DNA of 64,000 bases from Marinilabiliales bacterium (GTDB taxonomy: Bacteria; Bacteroidota; Bacteroidia; Bacteroidales; SZUA-534). Numbering within the stretch: the stretch's first letter is position 1; every line of letters begins with the position of its first letter. Positions 52,924 to 62,749 of the stretch are shown here, one piece after another. The stretch spans positions 60,026-124,025 of the forward strand of contig DOTG01000023.1 in the NCBI GenBank assembly GCA_003512955.1, read 5' to 3'. The translations under genes were made by a program, and so were the position numbers. The notes under the pieces were generated by a model that was not told where the DNA came from, made no database searches, and worked only from the letters and a program-made list of their open reading frames with translations.

Positions 52924-55410
52924 ATGAATTTAGCTGAATTGCATCCTGGCGCGAAAGCGGTGATTGTTAAAGTTAAAGGACACGGTTCGTTCCGGAAACG
53001 GATCATGGAAATGGGCTTTATCAAAGGGCAATTGGTTGAGGTGATCAAGCGGACTCCTTTTCGGGGGCCCTCGGAATACAATGTCATGGGGTATCATGTA
53101 TCGTTAAGGCCAAACGAAGCCCACTTAATTGAAGTAATTACTCCTGAAATGGCTGCCGATTTACCTGAGCAGCAGTTTGAAGGAATTATTGACTTAGATA
53201 AGTTGAAAACTTCTGTCAACCAGGAAGGAAAGAATATTCAGGTAGCTTTTGTGGGAAACCCCAACTGTGGTAAAACCTCCCTTTTTAATTTTGTGTCGGG
53301 AGCCCGTGAACATGTCGGAAATTACAGTGGGGTAACCGTAGAGGCGCAATATAATACCTATGATTTTAATGGGTATCATTTTTTACTGACCGACTTACCC
53401 GGGACCTATTCGTTAACCGCCTACACACCCGAAGAGCTTTACGTGCGGAAACACATCTTCCATAATAATCCGGATATTGTGGTAAATGTGATTGATGCAT
53501 CGAACCTGGAGCGTAACCTGTATTTAACCACCCAGCTCATCGACATGGACATTAAAGTGGTGATTGCATTAAACATGTATGATGACCTGAAAAATTCGGG
53601 AGCTTTTCTTGATATTGACAAACTGAGTCGGTTGTTGGGCATTCCAATTATTCCTACTGTAGCCACCAAAGGAGAGGGGCTGAACGAGTTGTTCAATAAA
53701 GTGATTGATGTGTATGAAAACCGCGACCCGAATGTCAGGCATGTGCACATCAATTATGGGAGGGAAGTGGAACAGTCAATACAAGCTATCCGGCAAACGA
53801 TTAAAGAAGATACGTTATTCCCGGTTTCCATGTCGCATCGGTTTTTAGCCATAAAGCTGTTGGAACAGGATGGACACGCCATCCGCTTTGTGACCAAGCA
53901 TCAGGTGAATAAAGATATTTTGAAAACGGGCTATCACGAAATATCGCGGATTGAAGGAATTTTGAGCGAAAGCAGCGAAGCCATTATTACCGATGCCAAG
54001 TATGGTTTTATTAGCGGAGCATTAAAAGAAACCCTGAAACCGGGTTATTCCCGGAGATGGTTTCATACCAATGCTATTGATAAGATACTGACTCACAAGT
54101 TTTCTGGGATGCCCCTTTTTTTGTTTTTCATGTTCCTGATGTTTTACGCTACGTTTCAATTGGGAAGTTACCCCATGGATTGGATTGATAGCGGGGTTGG
54201 TTTATTAAATGAATTTTTAAAGCAGGTGTTGCCCGCCGGAATGTTCAACGATTTAATTACCGATGGTATTATCACTGGCGTAGGCAGTGTACTGGTGTTT
54301 TTGCCCAACATCCTCATTTTATTTTTATTTATCTCATTTATGGAGGATACGGGTTACATGGCCCGTGCCGCTTTTATGATGGATAAGGTGATGCATAAAA
54401 TCGGTTTGCATGGGAGGTCGTTTATTCCGCTCATTATGGGGTTTGGCTGCAATGTGCCTGCCATTATGGCTACCCGGACCATCCGTAACCGGACCGATAG
54501 GCTGCTCACCATCCTTATAACCCCTTTCATGAGCTGTAGTGCCCGTTTGCCGGTGTACATCCTTTTTGTCGGAGCTTTTTTCCCCAATAACCCAACCTCG
54601 GTATTAATTGGATTATACCTTACAGGGATTCTTCTGGCTGTGGTTACGGCACATTTGTTTAACAAAACCCTCTTCAAATCAAAAGAGGCTCCTTTTGTGA
54701 TGGAGTTGCCACCTTACCGGATTCCATCATTCCGGTCGATTGTGAAACACATGTGGGATAAATCGGAGCAGTACCTGAAAAAAGTAGGTGGGGTCATTCT
54801 AATTGCAGTAGTCATCATTTGGGTCATGGGATATTTTCCCCGCGAAGTAGAATTTAGTAAAGATTACCATACAGAAATGGCCCTGCTAAAGCATCAGATG
54901 AATCAAACTTCAGATAGTATTGAAATGGAAACTTGCCAGCGTCAATTAACTACATTGCATATCCAAATGGAAAGTGAACATCTTTCGCAAAGTTATTTGG
55001 GGAAAGTAGGAAGGCTGATTGAACCTGTAATTGCCCCCCTTGGTTTTGAATGGCGTATGGGAATTGCCCTTTTAAGCGGCACCGCGGCTAAAGAGGTTGT
55101 GGTAGGAACTATGGGGGTTCTGTTACAAGCAAATGAGGGTGCCGAACCCGATGAACAAACATTGATGTTCCGGTTGAGGGAACTAAAATATGAAGCAGGT
55201 GAAAAAGCCGGGCAACCTGTTTTTACACCTATAATTGCTTTGGCATTTTTGGTATTTGTGTTGATTTATTCGCCCTGTATTGGTGTGGTGAGTGCTATAG
55301 CCAAAGAAACAGGCCGATGGCGTTGGGCGTTGTTTATGGTGACTTATACCACTTTCTTAGCCTGGATATTGGCATTTGCTGTGAAACAAATCGGGACTTT
55401 GTTTTTTTAA
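52924..55410 (+). CDS. feoB: Ferrous iron transporter, FeoA-FeoB fusion
   Basis: The 828-residue inner-membrane Fe2+ importer has FeoA fused at its N-terminus (SH3-like, about 1-75). The G domain has GNPNCGKTSLFNFV (G1), DLPGTYSL (G3) and LNMYDDLKNSG (NxxD G4). Two gate domains with membrane helices follow, including the conserved MGFGCNVPAIMATRT and FMSCSARLPVYILF stretches (Cys thought to line the pore). FeoAB fusions are typical of Bacteroidota. A small Cys-rich membrane gene follows. Confidence 0.95.
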   Translation: MNLAELHPGAKAVIVKVKGHGSFRKRIMEMGFIKGQLVEVIKRTPFRGPSEYNVMGYHVSLRPNEAHLIEVITPEMAADLPEQQFEGIIDLDKLKTSVNQEGKNIQVAFVGNPNCGKTSLFNFVSGAREHVGNYSGVTVEAQYNTYDFNGYHFLLTDLPGTYSLTAYTPEELYVRKHIFHNNPDIVVNVIDASNLERNLYLTTQLIDMDIKVVIALNMYDDLKNSGAFLDIDKLSRLLGIPIIPTVATKGEGLNELFNKVIDVYENRDPNVRHVHINYGREVEQSIQAIRQTIKEDTLFPVSMSHRFLAIKLLEQDGHAIRFVTKHQVNKDILKTGYHEISRIEGILSESSEAIITDAKYGFISGALKETLKPGYSRRWFHTNAIDKILTHKFSGMPLFLFFMFLMFYATFQLGSYPMDWIDSGVGLLNEFLKQVLPAGMFNDLITDGIITGVGSVLVFLPNILILFLFISFMEDTGYMARAAFMMDKVMHKIGLHGRSFIPLIMGFGCNVPAIMATRTIRNRTDRLLTILITPFMSCSARLPVYILFVGAFFPNNPTSVLIGLYLTGILLAVVTAHLFNKTLFKSKEAPFVMELPPYRIPSFRSIVKHMWDKSEQYLKKVGGVILIAVVIIWVMGYFPREVEFSKDYHTEMALLKHQMNQTSDSIEMETCQRQLTTLHIQMESEHLSQSYLGKVGRLIEPVIAPLGFEWRMGIALLSGTAAKEVVVGTMGVLLQANEGAEPDEQTLMFRLRELKYEAGEKAGQPVFTPIIALAFLVFVLIYSPCIGVVSAIAKETGRWRWALFMVTYTTFLAWILAFAVKQIGTLFF

Positions 55411-55511
55411 ATGACATTAAACACAGAGTGCAGAAGACCCGTGGAGAGATACCTTAGCAATTCTGTGAAAAATGTAGCGGTAAAAAAGAATATATTGAAA
55501 TATAAACAGAA

Positions 55512-55700
55512 ATGGAACCTTGGGTTTATAATATTTTGGCTTACGCAATCGTCGGGATGGCTTTATTTGCTGCCGCTAAGAAGGTCTATACAAAGTTTTC
55601 GCAAAAGCAAAAATCATCTTCCTGTGCTGGTGGCTGTGGAGGTTGTACCTCAAAATGTGAATTGAAAAGTTTGGTTGATGTTAAGAAAATCAATCCGTGA
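55512..55700 (+). CDS. FeoB-associated Cys-rich membrane protein
   Basis: The 62-residue protein has one membrane helix (VYNILAYAIVGMALFAAAK) and a cytoplasmic tail with CAGGCGGCTSKC (four Cys). This is the pattern of the small protein often encoded after feoB, which may bind iron or help assembly. It lies about 100 bases after feoB on the same strand and overlaps by 11 bp the end of a convergent gene. Confidence 0.88.
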   Translation: MEPWVYNILAYAIVGMALFAAAKKVYTKFSQKQKSSSCAGGCGGCTSKCELKSLVDVKKINP

Positions 55701-56232
55701 AAAACTCGTATTTATAAATAATCACCTGGCGTGGCTGTTTGAGTTCAATATCCCAATAAATATCTTTCCAGATCATGTTCAACGAGTCGTACTCGTAGGT
55801 GTTCTTTTTCAGCAGAACTGTATCGCCTTCATAAAAATCGACCTCTTCTAACAATCCCGATTGGTTGTAAATTTTAACCTCTTTACGTAGTTGGTTGCCA
55901 AGGCTATCGTAACCAACGATGGTGAGCACGGTGTCAACGTATTCTGGTTTTCCGGGCATTGGCAGGGGATTCTGTTCTCCGGTAATATCAAAACGGTTAA
56001 TTTCATTTCCTTCCACATCGTACCGGATCAGATCGGTGACACTCCCTTCGGAATTGAACAGGTATTCCTGAATGAGCTGGCCCTCATCATTGGGATCGAA
56101 CATGGCAAAGTCGGAAGAATAGATTTTACACGATTTAATTTGAGGCAAGGGCTCCGGCACCTGTTTTTTTCCCGCGAGATTGCACGAAAAATAGGCCATT
56201 GCAATAAAACCTATGAAAATCAAGTACCGCAT
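55690..56232 (-). CDS. Lipoprotein of unknown function
   Basis: From ATG 56232 the protein has 180 residues; the upstream ATGs at 56265 and 56250 lack signal support. A lipoprotein signal ends in MAYFSCNLAG (Cys17). The mature part contains short repeats of the type YDSLGNQLRKEVKIYNQSGL and YEYDSLNMIWKD, reminiscent of RHS/toxin-immunity-like or MORN-like beta strands. No family is recognised. It converges with the FeoB-associated gene. Confidence 0.62.
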   Translation of the reverse strand: MRYLIFIGFIAMAYFSCNLAGKKQVPEPLPQIKSCKIYSSDFAMFDPNDEGQLIQEYLFNSEGSVTDLIRYDVEGNEINRFDITGEQNPLPMPGKPEYVDTVLTIVGYDSLGNQLRKEVKIYNQSGLLEEVDFYEGDTVLLKKNTYEYDSLNMIWKDIYWDIELKQPRQVIIYKYEFFTD

Positions 56233-56395
56233 CTTAGTATTATTAATCATCCAAATATAGTTCAATTTCTGATTACCTGATAATTGTGTGATGAATTCAT
56301 CCGAAAATCTTTTTTATTGTATTTTTTCATAAACACTGTTATATTATCAAATAACAGTCGTCTTCGTTTTGTTAATGATTAAAAAGAGGCGCAGC

Positions 56396-56911
56396 ATGAC
56401 CACCGATGAGTTTAAAACAAAAGTATTTAGTTTGAAAGATCGGCTGTACCGTTTTTCGAAACGGATGCTGAACGATGAGGTAGAAGCCCAGGATGTAGTT
56501 CAGGATGTGTTGATGAAGCTTTGGAGCCAAAAAGAGGAACTTTATAAATGCCAGAGTATTGAAGCCTTTGCCATGACCATGGTGAAAAACCGGAGTTTGG
56601 ATAAAACCCGGCAGAAAACAAACCGGTTTGCCAAATCAGAAATACTGAAACAGCAATTCGAGACCGTTGATTACGGAAATACCTACGAGCAAAAGGAGAT
56701 GGGAATGATTGTGCGTGAAATTATCGGACAACTGGATGAACCCCAAAAAACGATCATTCATTTGCGTGATATTGAAGAATATGAATTTGATGAGATTGCC
56801 CCTTTGGTGAACATGAATGTGGAAACCATTCGGGTGAATCTTTCGAGGGCCAGGAAAAAAGTTAGAGAAGAATTTAAAAACCGGATGAACTATGGGACCA
56901 ATGAATTATAA
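56396..56911 (+). CDS. ECF sigma-70 family RNA polymerase sigma factor
   Basis: From ATG 56396 the protein has 171 residues (an ATG at 56375 and a TTG at 56369 are in-frame alternatives). Region 2 reads FSKRMLNDEVEAQDVVQDVL and LWSQKEELYKCQS; region 4 reads LDEPQKTIIHLRDIEEYEFD and NMNVETIRVNLSRARKKVRE. It directs polymerase to a stress regulon. The next gene overlaps it by 11 bp and encodes a membrane protein in the usual place of an anti-sigma factor. Confidence 0.92.
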   Translation: MTTDEFKTKVFSLKDRLYRFSKRMLNDEVEAQDVVQDVLMKLWSQKEELYKCQSIEAFAMTMVKNRSLDKTRQKTNRFAKSEILKQQFETVDYGNTYEQKEMGMIVREIIGQLDEPQKTIIHLRDIEEYEFDEIAPLVNMNVETIRVNLSRARKKVREEFKNRMNYGTNEL

Positions 56912-57374
56912 AAAACTGGTTGAGGATTATTTTGAAGGATTAACCTCATTGGATGAAGAAAAAATCCTGAAAGATTATTTGCAGAATTATCATGGGAATG
57001 ATCCTGATTTGTTAGAAGCACAGACCATTTTCAAAGACTTTAGACAAGAAAGAGACGAACCTCTTAACATCAGTTTTGAATCCATTAGTTCCGATCAACC
57101 GAAGACCAGAATCAGAAGACTTTGGATGTATTCAGGGAGTGTTGCCGCCGCTGCTGTTCTTATTTTTGCCTTTATTTATCTTTTTAAACTGACCGGAACA
57201 CCCGTGGTTTACGCTTATGTGAACGGGCAGCCCATTACCGATAAAGAACTGGCTATGAAATATTCCGAACAGGCATTGCAAACCCTTTCAAATCCATTAT
57301 CAAAAGGGACGGCCCAATTAAAACATATTGATAAATTAAATAAACCCGCAGAGTTATTGACCGTTAAAAAATAG
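56901..57374 (+). CDS. Single-pass membrane protein, probable anti-sigma factor
   Basis: From ATG 56901 the protein has 157 residues. It has a cytoplasmic N-terminal part of about 80 residues starting MNYKKLVEDYFEGLTSLDEE, one membrane helix (SVAAAAVLIFAFIYLFKL) and a periplasmic tail. This is the size and topology of anti-sigma proteins, but the zinc-binding HxxxCxxC motif is missing. The overlap with the sigma gene supports regulation of it. The two downstream secreted DUF4252 genes are likely in the same unit. Confidence 0.7.
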   Translation: MNYKKLVEDYFEGLTSLDEEKILKDYLQNYHGNDPDLLEAQTIFKDFRQERDEPLNISFESISSDQPKTRIRRLWMYSGSVAAAAVLIFAFIYLFKLTGTPVVYAYVNGQPITDKELAMKYSEQALQTLSNPLSKGTAQLKHIDKLNKPAELLTVKK

Positions 57375-57397
57375 TTAAACCTTAAAATCATCGTATT

Positions 57398-57919
57398 ATG
57401 AAAAAGTTAGTTTTAATTTTCATGGCATTCCTACCCATTTTAGCCATGGCACAGGAATCGAAACTGAATCAGTTGTTTGATAAGTATTCAGGACAAGAGG
57501 GTTATACCTCGGTTTACATCACCAGTTACATGTTTGAATTGTTTTCAAAGTTAGATGATGAATCCGACGCTGAATTTGAAAACATGACCAAAGGCCTGGA
57601 GGCCATTAAAATTCTTACGGTAAGCGACGGATTGGATGCTAAAAGCCGGGAACTTTTCTACCAGGAGATTAGCAGTGCTACTCAACCACCTGTTTACAAA
57701 GATTTTATGATTGTAAAGGATGGCAAGCAGGAGGTTATTTTTAAAGTCCGCGAAGATGGGAAAAAAATTACTGAATTTGTTATGGTAGTGAAAGATGCCA
57801 GCGAACCGGTCCTGATGTTCTTGTTGGGCGATATTGATTTGAAGCAAATCTCGAAAATGTCGAAAACCATGGACATCAAAGGATTTGAGCATCTTGAAAA
57901 AGTAGAAGAAAAACAGTAG
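57398..57919 (+). CDS. DUF4252 secreted protein
   Basis: The 173-residue protein has a signal peptide (LVLIFMAFLPILAMAQ) and a DUF4252 domain: LFDKYSGQEGYTSVYITSYM, KILTVSDGLDAKSRELFYQE, then MIVKDGKQEVIFKVREDG. It starts 23 bases after the anti-sigma-like gene and is followed 22 bases later by a paralogue. Function unknown; the set suggests an envelope stress response module. Confidence 0.85.
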   Translation: MKKLVLIFMAFLPILAMAQESKLNQLFDKYSGQEGYTSVYITSYMFELFSKLDDESDAEFENMTKGLEAIKILTVSDGLDAKSRELFYQEISSATQPPVYKDFMIVKDGKQEVIFKVREDGKKITEFVMVVKDASEPVLMFLLGDIDLKQISKMSKTMDIKGFEHLEKVEEKQ

Positions 57920-57941
57920 CAATTACTTAAAACATAAACAG

Positions 57942-58433
57942 ATGAAAACGTTCACGCTTATTTTTGCAGCCCTTTTGATTACATTATCGGGCTGTGCCAA
58001 AAATCCGGAATCGGGTTACAAAAAGTTCTTTAATGAGTATCATAAATACCCCAATGCCACCAGTTTTAAAATCCCGGCTGGTTTGGCCACCTTCTTTATC
58101 GGGGATGAAGACGAAGAAGCGAAAGAATTTATGGATGATATGGACGACATCAGCTTTTTGGTATTCGATAAATTAGAAAAGCAACTGTTGATAGATTTAA
58201 ATACCTGCCTGCCTGCCAAGGATTACAAAGAGATGATGGTGGTAAGGGATGGAACCTCCGAAGTGACTTTCTTGGCAAAAGACAATGGGACTTACATTGA
58301 AGAAATTGTGATGACTGTTGTAGATGCTAATGAATTGGTGGTGATGTGCATTACCGGTGAATTTACCAAAGAATCCGCTAAAAAACTGACCAAATCCATC
58401 AATATTGGAAATGCCACAAAAATGAAACAGTAA
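57942..58433 (+). CDS. DUF4252 lipoprotein
   Basis: The 163-residue paralogue of the preceding protein carries a lipoprotein signal ending in LSGCAK (Cys18). The domain pattern is the same (KFFNEYHKYPNATSFKIPAG, VVRDGTSEVTFLAKDNG, then IVMTVVDANELVVMCITGEF). The two proteins are about equal in length and probably arose by duplication. A terminator hairpin lies downstream. Confidence 0.85.
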   Translation: MKTFTLIFAALLITLSGCAKNPESGYKKFFNEYHKYPNATSFKIPAGLATFFIGDEDEEAKEFMDDMDDISFLVFDKLEKQLLIDLNTCLPAKDYKEMMVVRDGTSEVTFLAKDNGTYIEEIVMTVVDANELVVMCITGEFTKESAKKLTKSINIGNATKMKQ

Positions 58434-58462
58434 TTCAGAGGACACGCATTTTTCAAATATCG

Positions 58463-58497
58463 AAGTTGCCTTGTTTTTTAAGCTGGGCAACTTTTTT
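58463..58497 (+). terminator. Terminator of the sigma/DUF4252 unit
   Basis: AAGTTGCC (58463-58470) pairs with GGCAACTT (58486-58493) and TTTT follows. It lies 30 bases after the last DUF4252 gene. Confidence 0.7.
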
Positions 58498-58509
58498 GCT
58501 TGATATATT

Positions 58510-59064
58510 TCAACTTTTTCCAGACAAAAATTCCTGAGTTGTTACCACTTTGGCATAATAAGCCGAAAAAGCCGACAGAAAAGCAATCTGTACTTGTTCC
58601 GCTTTAGTTGCTCCTTTTTCAAACTTCAGGTCCTTAGTGGCACAGGCATCGGCAATAACCAAAACGTCGAATCCCAAATCTTTGGCAGCCCTCACGGTAG
58701 CGTCCACACACATGTGGGTCATCATGCCGCAAATGACTAACCGGCCAATGTTCAGGCTTTTTAAATAGTCAAACAACCCGGTTCCAATAAAACTGTTGGG
58801 TACCTGTTTTTGGATGATCCTTTCGTTTGTTGTGGGCTTGATTGCGGGATGAATTTCGATACCCGGTGTGTTGGGTGCGAAAAAACTAGCCTCGGGGTTT
58901 CTGGAAATATGTTGGATAAAAATCCGGGGGAGGTTTTGTTCCCGAAAACGGGTTAACAATTGTGCTACTTTCTGAACCGCGAGTTCCGGGCCAACCAATG
59001 GATTCTTCCCCCCATCGAAATAATCGTTCTGAACATCGATAATCAGTAATGCAGTTTCTTTCAT
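58510..59064 (-). CDS. Isochorismatase-family cysteine hydrolase
   Basis: The 184-residue protein has the family triad: Asp in LLIIDVQNDYFDG, Lys in RIIQKQVPNSFIGTGL and Cys in LVICGMMTHMCVDATVRAA (second Cys). Members cleave amides or similar bonds of nicotinamide, isochorismate and other substrates; this one is closest to unspecified cysteine hydrolases. It is encoded 12 bases after the serine dehydratase gene on the same strand, possibly one operon. Confidence 0.88.
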   Translation of the reverse strand: MKETALLIIDVQNDYFDGGKNPLVGPELAVQKVAQLLTRFREQNLPRIFIQHISRNPEASFFAPNTPGIEIHPAIKPTTNERIIQKQVPNSFIGTGLFDYLKSLNIGRLVICGMMTHMCVDATVRAAKDLGFDVLVIADACATKDLKFEKGATKAEQVQIAFLSAFSAYYAKVVTTQEFLSGKS

Positions 59065-59076
59065 GACCGTAATTGT

Positions 59077-60282
59077 TTATTTTGTGGAATCTGTACCAAA
59101 TACCGCCAACCCGCCCAGTGAAGTTTCTTTGTAAAGATTTGGAAGGTCAGCTCCTGTCTGTTTCAGAGTTTTCACCACCTGATCGAACGAAATAACATGC
59201 CTTCCGTCGGATAAAATGGCAAATGAGGCATGATTCAAAGCCCGGGCAGCGGCAAAGGCGTTACGCTCGATGCATGGAACCTGAACAAGCCCGTAAAGTG
59301 GGTCGCAGGTTAAGCCCAAATGGTGTTCGATGCCCATTTCGGCGGCATATTCAATTTGAAAGGGCGAACCACCCAGCAACTGGGTTACGGCTCCCGAAGC
59401 CATGGCACAAGCTGTTCCAATCTCTGCCTGGCAACCGGCCTCGGCACCCGAAATGGAGGCATTGAATTTAACCAGGTTCCCGATCAAACCTGCTGTAGCC
59501 AAAGCTTTATGAATGGTTTGGTCGGGTATTTTGTATAACTTTTGTTGATGATATAAAGCCGCAGGTAAGGCACCGCTAGCACCACAGGTAGGAGCAGTGA
59601 CGATGGTTCCACCTCCTGCATTTTCTTCCGACACCGCCAACGCGTAAGCAAACAATTGAGAGCGGCGTTTTTGGGGCAAAGCAAAATTTCCGGAACGGGC
59701 AAAGTAGGAGGGAGCTTTCCGGGGAAGATTCAGTTCACCTGGCAGAGTGCCTTCGCGGGTTAATCCGTTTTTTATGGAAAGAGTCATCTGGTTCCAGATT
59801 TGTCCCAAAAATTCCCAAATCTCTTTTCCCTCGTGCATCTCCACATATTCCCAAAGCTGTTTGCCGTTTTTTTCGCACCAATCCAGAATTTCCTTCATGT
59901 TAGTGAGTGGGTAGATGCTTTGGCTCTCTTTTTCGGTAACATCATCAATAATGGCACCTCCACCAATGGAATAAGCTGTCCATGCTTGAATCAGTTTGTT
60001 TTGGGAATTGAAGCATTCAAATTTTAAGGCATTGGGATGTTTGGGCAAAAAAATTGCAGGTTCCCATACCAACTCAATTTTTTTATGTGCCAATGCTTCT
60101 TCAATGGCCACCCCCGTGAGGTGTCCTTTACCAGTGGCAGCCAAACTTCCGTAAAGAGTAACCCGGTAGGAACCGGCATCCGGCTGCATCAGCAAAAAAC
60201 GTTCGGCAGCTTTTTTGGGTCCCATGGTATGGCTGCTCGATGGACCTTTGCCTATACGGTATAATTCACGGATTGACTCCAT
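59077..60282 (-). CDS. sdaA: L-serine ammonia-lyase (iron-sulfur type)
   Basis: The 401-residue single-chain enzyme turns serine into pyruvate and ammonia. The start IRELYRIGKGPSSSHTMGPK is the usual signature, and the cluster-binding Cys residues lie in GCQAEIGTACAM and GLTCDPLYGLVQVPC. It lacks the separate ACT-type regulatory domain, being a fused alpha-beta form. It is cytoplasmic and oxygen-sensitive. The isochorismatase follows. Confidence 0.93.
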   Translation of the reverse strand: MESIRELYRIGKGPSSSHTMGPKKAAERFLLMQPDAGSYRVTLYGSLAATGKGHLTGVAIEEALAHKKIELVWEPAIFLPKHPNALKFECFNSQNKLIQAWTAYSIGGGAIIDDVTEKESQSIYPLTNMKEILDWCEKNGKQLWEYVEMHEGKEIWEFLGQIWNQMTLSIKNGLTREGTLPGELNLPRKAPSYFARSGNFALPQKRRSQLFAYALAVSEENAGGGTIVTAPTCGASGALPAALYHQQKLYKIPDQTIHKALATAGLIGNLVKFNASISGAEAGCQAEIGTACAMASGAVTQLLGGSPFQIEYAAEMGIEHHLGLTCDPLYGLVQVPCIERNAFAAARALNHASFAILSDGRHVISFDQVVKTLKQTGADLPNLYKETSLGGLAVFGTDSTK

Positions 60283-60324
60283 TGTAATTGATAATTAGTG
60301 ATGGGTATTCATTTCATTAAAAAG

Positions 60325-61674
60325 TTAATCTTCAAGCGGTTTTAAACGGGTGATGACTTTCCCCTTCCATTTTCCCGAGAGGTAATAAGCAAACGCGCCG
60401 ATGAACCCTATCGCCCAGGCAATAGGTATCGACCACCAGATGCCCGCTTCGCCCATGGATTTTGAAAGAATGGCTGCCACCGGAATCCGTATCAACCATA
60501 ACGATAACACACTGATAAACATTGGAACCAAAGTAGCCCCGGCACCTCGTACCACACCATACATGATGAACATCAGGGTAAAGAGAATGTAAAAAATATT
60601 TACAATCGTCAGGTATTCCGAACCAATCCGGATGACTTCCGGATCCTGATTAAAAAGACCAACCAACGGTTCTCTGAAGATAATGATTAACGTGGTAGTG
60701 AAAATACAGAAAACCGAGGCCATCAGGGTAGTTGCCACCAATCCTTTTTTTATACGTTCATCTTTACCTGCACCCAAATTCTGTCCGGTGAATGTGGCTA
60801 AAGCGGCTGAAAAAGCCATGGCCGGCAGCGATGCAAAGGAATCGATCCGGCCTCCTACACTATAAGCAGCAATAACATCGGTTCCAAACGTATTTACAAT
60901 GCCCATTAATGCCATCATTCCAAAGGCAACAAAAGTTTGCTGTAGTCCAGATGGCAACCCGATACGGATGCCATGCCGCATGATTTCCCAGTCAAATTTC
61001 CATTCCTTCAGATTGAAACTAATGATGTCGTGGTTTTTATTTAAATAGATTACTGCCGTGATAAATGCCCCGGCTTGCGAAATTACGGTAGCCCAGGCTG
61101 CTCCTGCAATTCCCCAACCGAAAACCAAAATGAAAAGCAGATCGAGACCGATGTTTATGACCGTTGAGATGATAAGAAAAACCAATGGGGTTTTTGAATC
61201 GCCCAGTCCCCGAAGTACCGCGCTGGTACCGTTAAATCCGAACATGGCAACGATTCCTATCAGGTAAATATTCATGTAAAGTACCGCTTGTGGAAGTAAA
61301 TCGGGAGGGAGTTGGAGCAGCCTAAAAACAGGTTTGCTTAACGCGATACCTAAAATAGTCATCACCAGTGATACCAGTCCCAGGGAGATAAACATGGTAC
61401 TGATGGTGCGTTTTACTTTCTCGAGGTCTTTGGCCCCGTAATATTGCGAAATGACGATTCCAAAACCGGTCCCGATTCCAATAATCAGCGCAATGAGCGC
61501 GAAAATAATGGGGAAGGAGGCACCTACCGATGCCAGGGCTTCTTTACCTAAAAACCGTCCCACAATGGCGCTATCCACCACATTGTACAGTTGTTGGAAA
61601 ATATTTCCCAGTAACATAGGTACAGCAAAGCGAAAGATTAACCTGCTTTCGTTTCCGGTGGTTAAGTCTCTCAT
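60325..61674 (-). CDS. MATE-family efflux transporter
   Basis: The 449-residue inner-membrane protein has about twelve helices and the MATE pattern in both halves (FAVPMLLGNIFQQLYNVVDS and GLPSGLQQTFVAFGMMALMG, each at the start of a half). It exports drugs or dyes in exchange for Na+ or H+. It lies 42 bases upstream of the serine dehydratase gene on the same strand; no shared role is obvious. Confidence 0.92.
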   Translation of the reverse strand: MRDLTTGNESRLIFRFAVPMLLGNIFQQLYNVVDSAIVGRFLGKEALASVGASFPIIFALIALIIGIGTGFGIVISQYYGAKDLEKVKRTISTMFISLGLVSLVMTILGIALSKPVFRLLQLPPDLLPQAVLYMNIYLIGIVAMFGFNGTSAVLRGLGDSKTPLVFLIISTVINIGLDLLFILVFGWGIAGAAWATVISQAGAFITAVIYLNKNHDIISFNLKEWKFDWEIMRHGIRIGLPSGLQQTFVAFGMMALMGIVNTFGTDVIAAYSVGGRIDSFASLPAMAFSAALATFTGQNLGAGKDERIKKGLVATTLMASVFCIFTTTLIIIFREPLVGLFNQDPEVIRIGSEYLTIVNIFYILFTLMFIMYGVVRGAGATLVPMFISVLSLWLIRIPVAAILSKSMGEAGIWWSIPIAWAIGFIGAFAYYLSGKWKGKVITRLKPLED

Positions 61675-61776
61675 CCGATAAAATTTAAATGCTTAGTCAT
61701 GTCATTCCTGTTATTGTTTCATGCATCCGGTTCGTTTGCCAATGCAAAACTGAGTAAAATAATCAAAGCTTACAAA

Positions 61777-62730
61777 CTAAATTGCCAATCTCCCGGTTTT
61801 GAAAATATTTTCGGCAGTGGTTTTAAATACCTCCGGATCGTTAATTGATTTCAGTGCAAACAGGTAACTCTCACCTTTTTGAAATGACTGGGAGAACAGG
61901 GACCACAACTCTTTCATGTGGTGCAAGAAACCCGTGGGATGGTTGGAATGTTCCTGATAAAAGGAATGCAGATCGAAATAGAAATTGCGGTACCGTTCCA
62001 GTTTCTCATTATCGTTGATTGTAATCCCTTGCAGTTGTTGGGCAATAAATGGGTTGATAAATGCCCCGCGGCCAATCATGTAACCCTTGATTCCGGGGCA
62101 TTTTTCCTGAATTCCGGTTATGTAGTTGGCCTGGACAATGTCGCCATTGTAAACCACGGGCATTTTTAATAATGGAAACAGGGAACAAAAAAAGGAACGG
62201 TCGGCCTGACCCCCATAAAGTTGTGAGGCGGTACGCGGGTGGATAATGGTTTCGGCTACGGGGTATCGGTTAAGTACCTCAATAATCGGAAATATCTCCT
62301 GATTGGAATGATAGCCCAACCGGATTTTGACCGATAGTTCCGGTTTCAATCTGGGGCATAGCTGCTCAAGGGTAGCTGCAATCTTTTGCGGGTAGGGAAG
62401 CAGCCCGGATCCGCGCTGTTTCTTGGTTACTGCCGGATAGGGGCATCCCAGGTTCCAGTTTACTTTTTTATAACCTAAATCGAAAAGGGCATTGGCAAAA
62501 TGCAAAAATCCTTCGGCATCGTTGCTTAAAAGCTGTGGAACCAACTTAATTTCAGGGCGTAATCCCTGAAAGTGTTTTTGAAGTTTGGTAGCTTTTATGG
62601 GCGAAATGTTGCTGGCCATGATATAAGGAGCCATCATCTCGGTAAATCCCCCAAAATGACGGTGGTAGCTATTCATGAAAGGTACATCGGTTAAGGCCTG
62701 CATGGGGGCCAGTTGTAGAAATTGGGACAT
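61777..62730 (-). CDS. tRNA-dihydrouridine synthase
   Basis: The 317-residue FMN enzyme reduces uridines in tRNA. The family blocks are LQLAPMQALTDVPFMNSYHR, VNWNLGCPYPAVTKKQRGSG (with the catalytic Cys) and IIHPRTASQLYGG, and VVYNGDIVQANYI. It resembles the DusC-type group. The repeat element lies directly upstream of its start. Confidence 0.9.
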   Translation of the reverse strand: MSQFLQLAPMQALTDVPFMNSYHRHFGGFTEMMAPYIMASNISPIKATKLQKHFQGLRPEIKLVPQLLSNDAEGFLHFANALFDLGYKKVNWNLGCPYPAVTKKQRGSGLLPYPQKIAATLEQLCPRLKPELSVKIRLGYHSNQEIFPIIEVLNRYPVAETIIHPRTASQLYGGQADRSFFCSLFPLLKMPVVYNGDIVQANYITGIQEKCPGIKGYMIGRGAFINPFIAQQLQGITINDNEKLERYRNFYFDLHSFYQEHSNHPTGFLHHMKELWSLFSQSFQKGESYLFALKSINDPEVFKTTAENIFKTGRLAI

Positions 62731-62749
62731 GTTTGTTTATTTTGATAGT

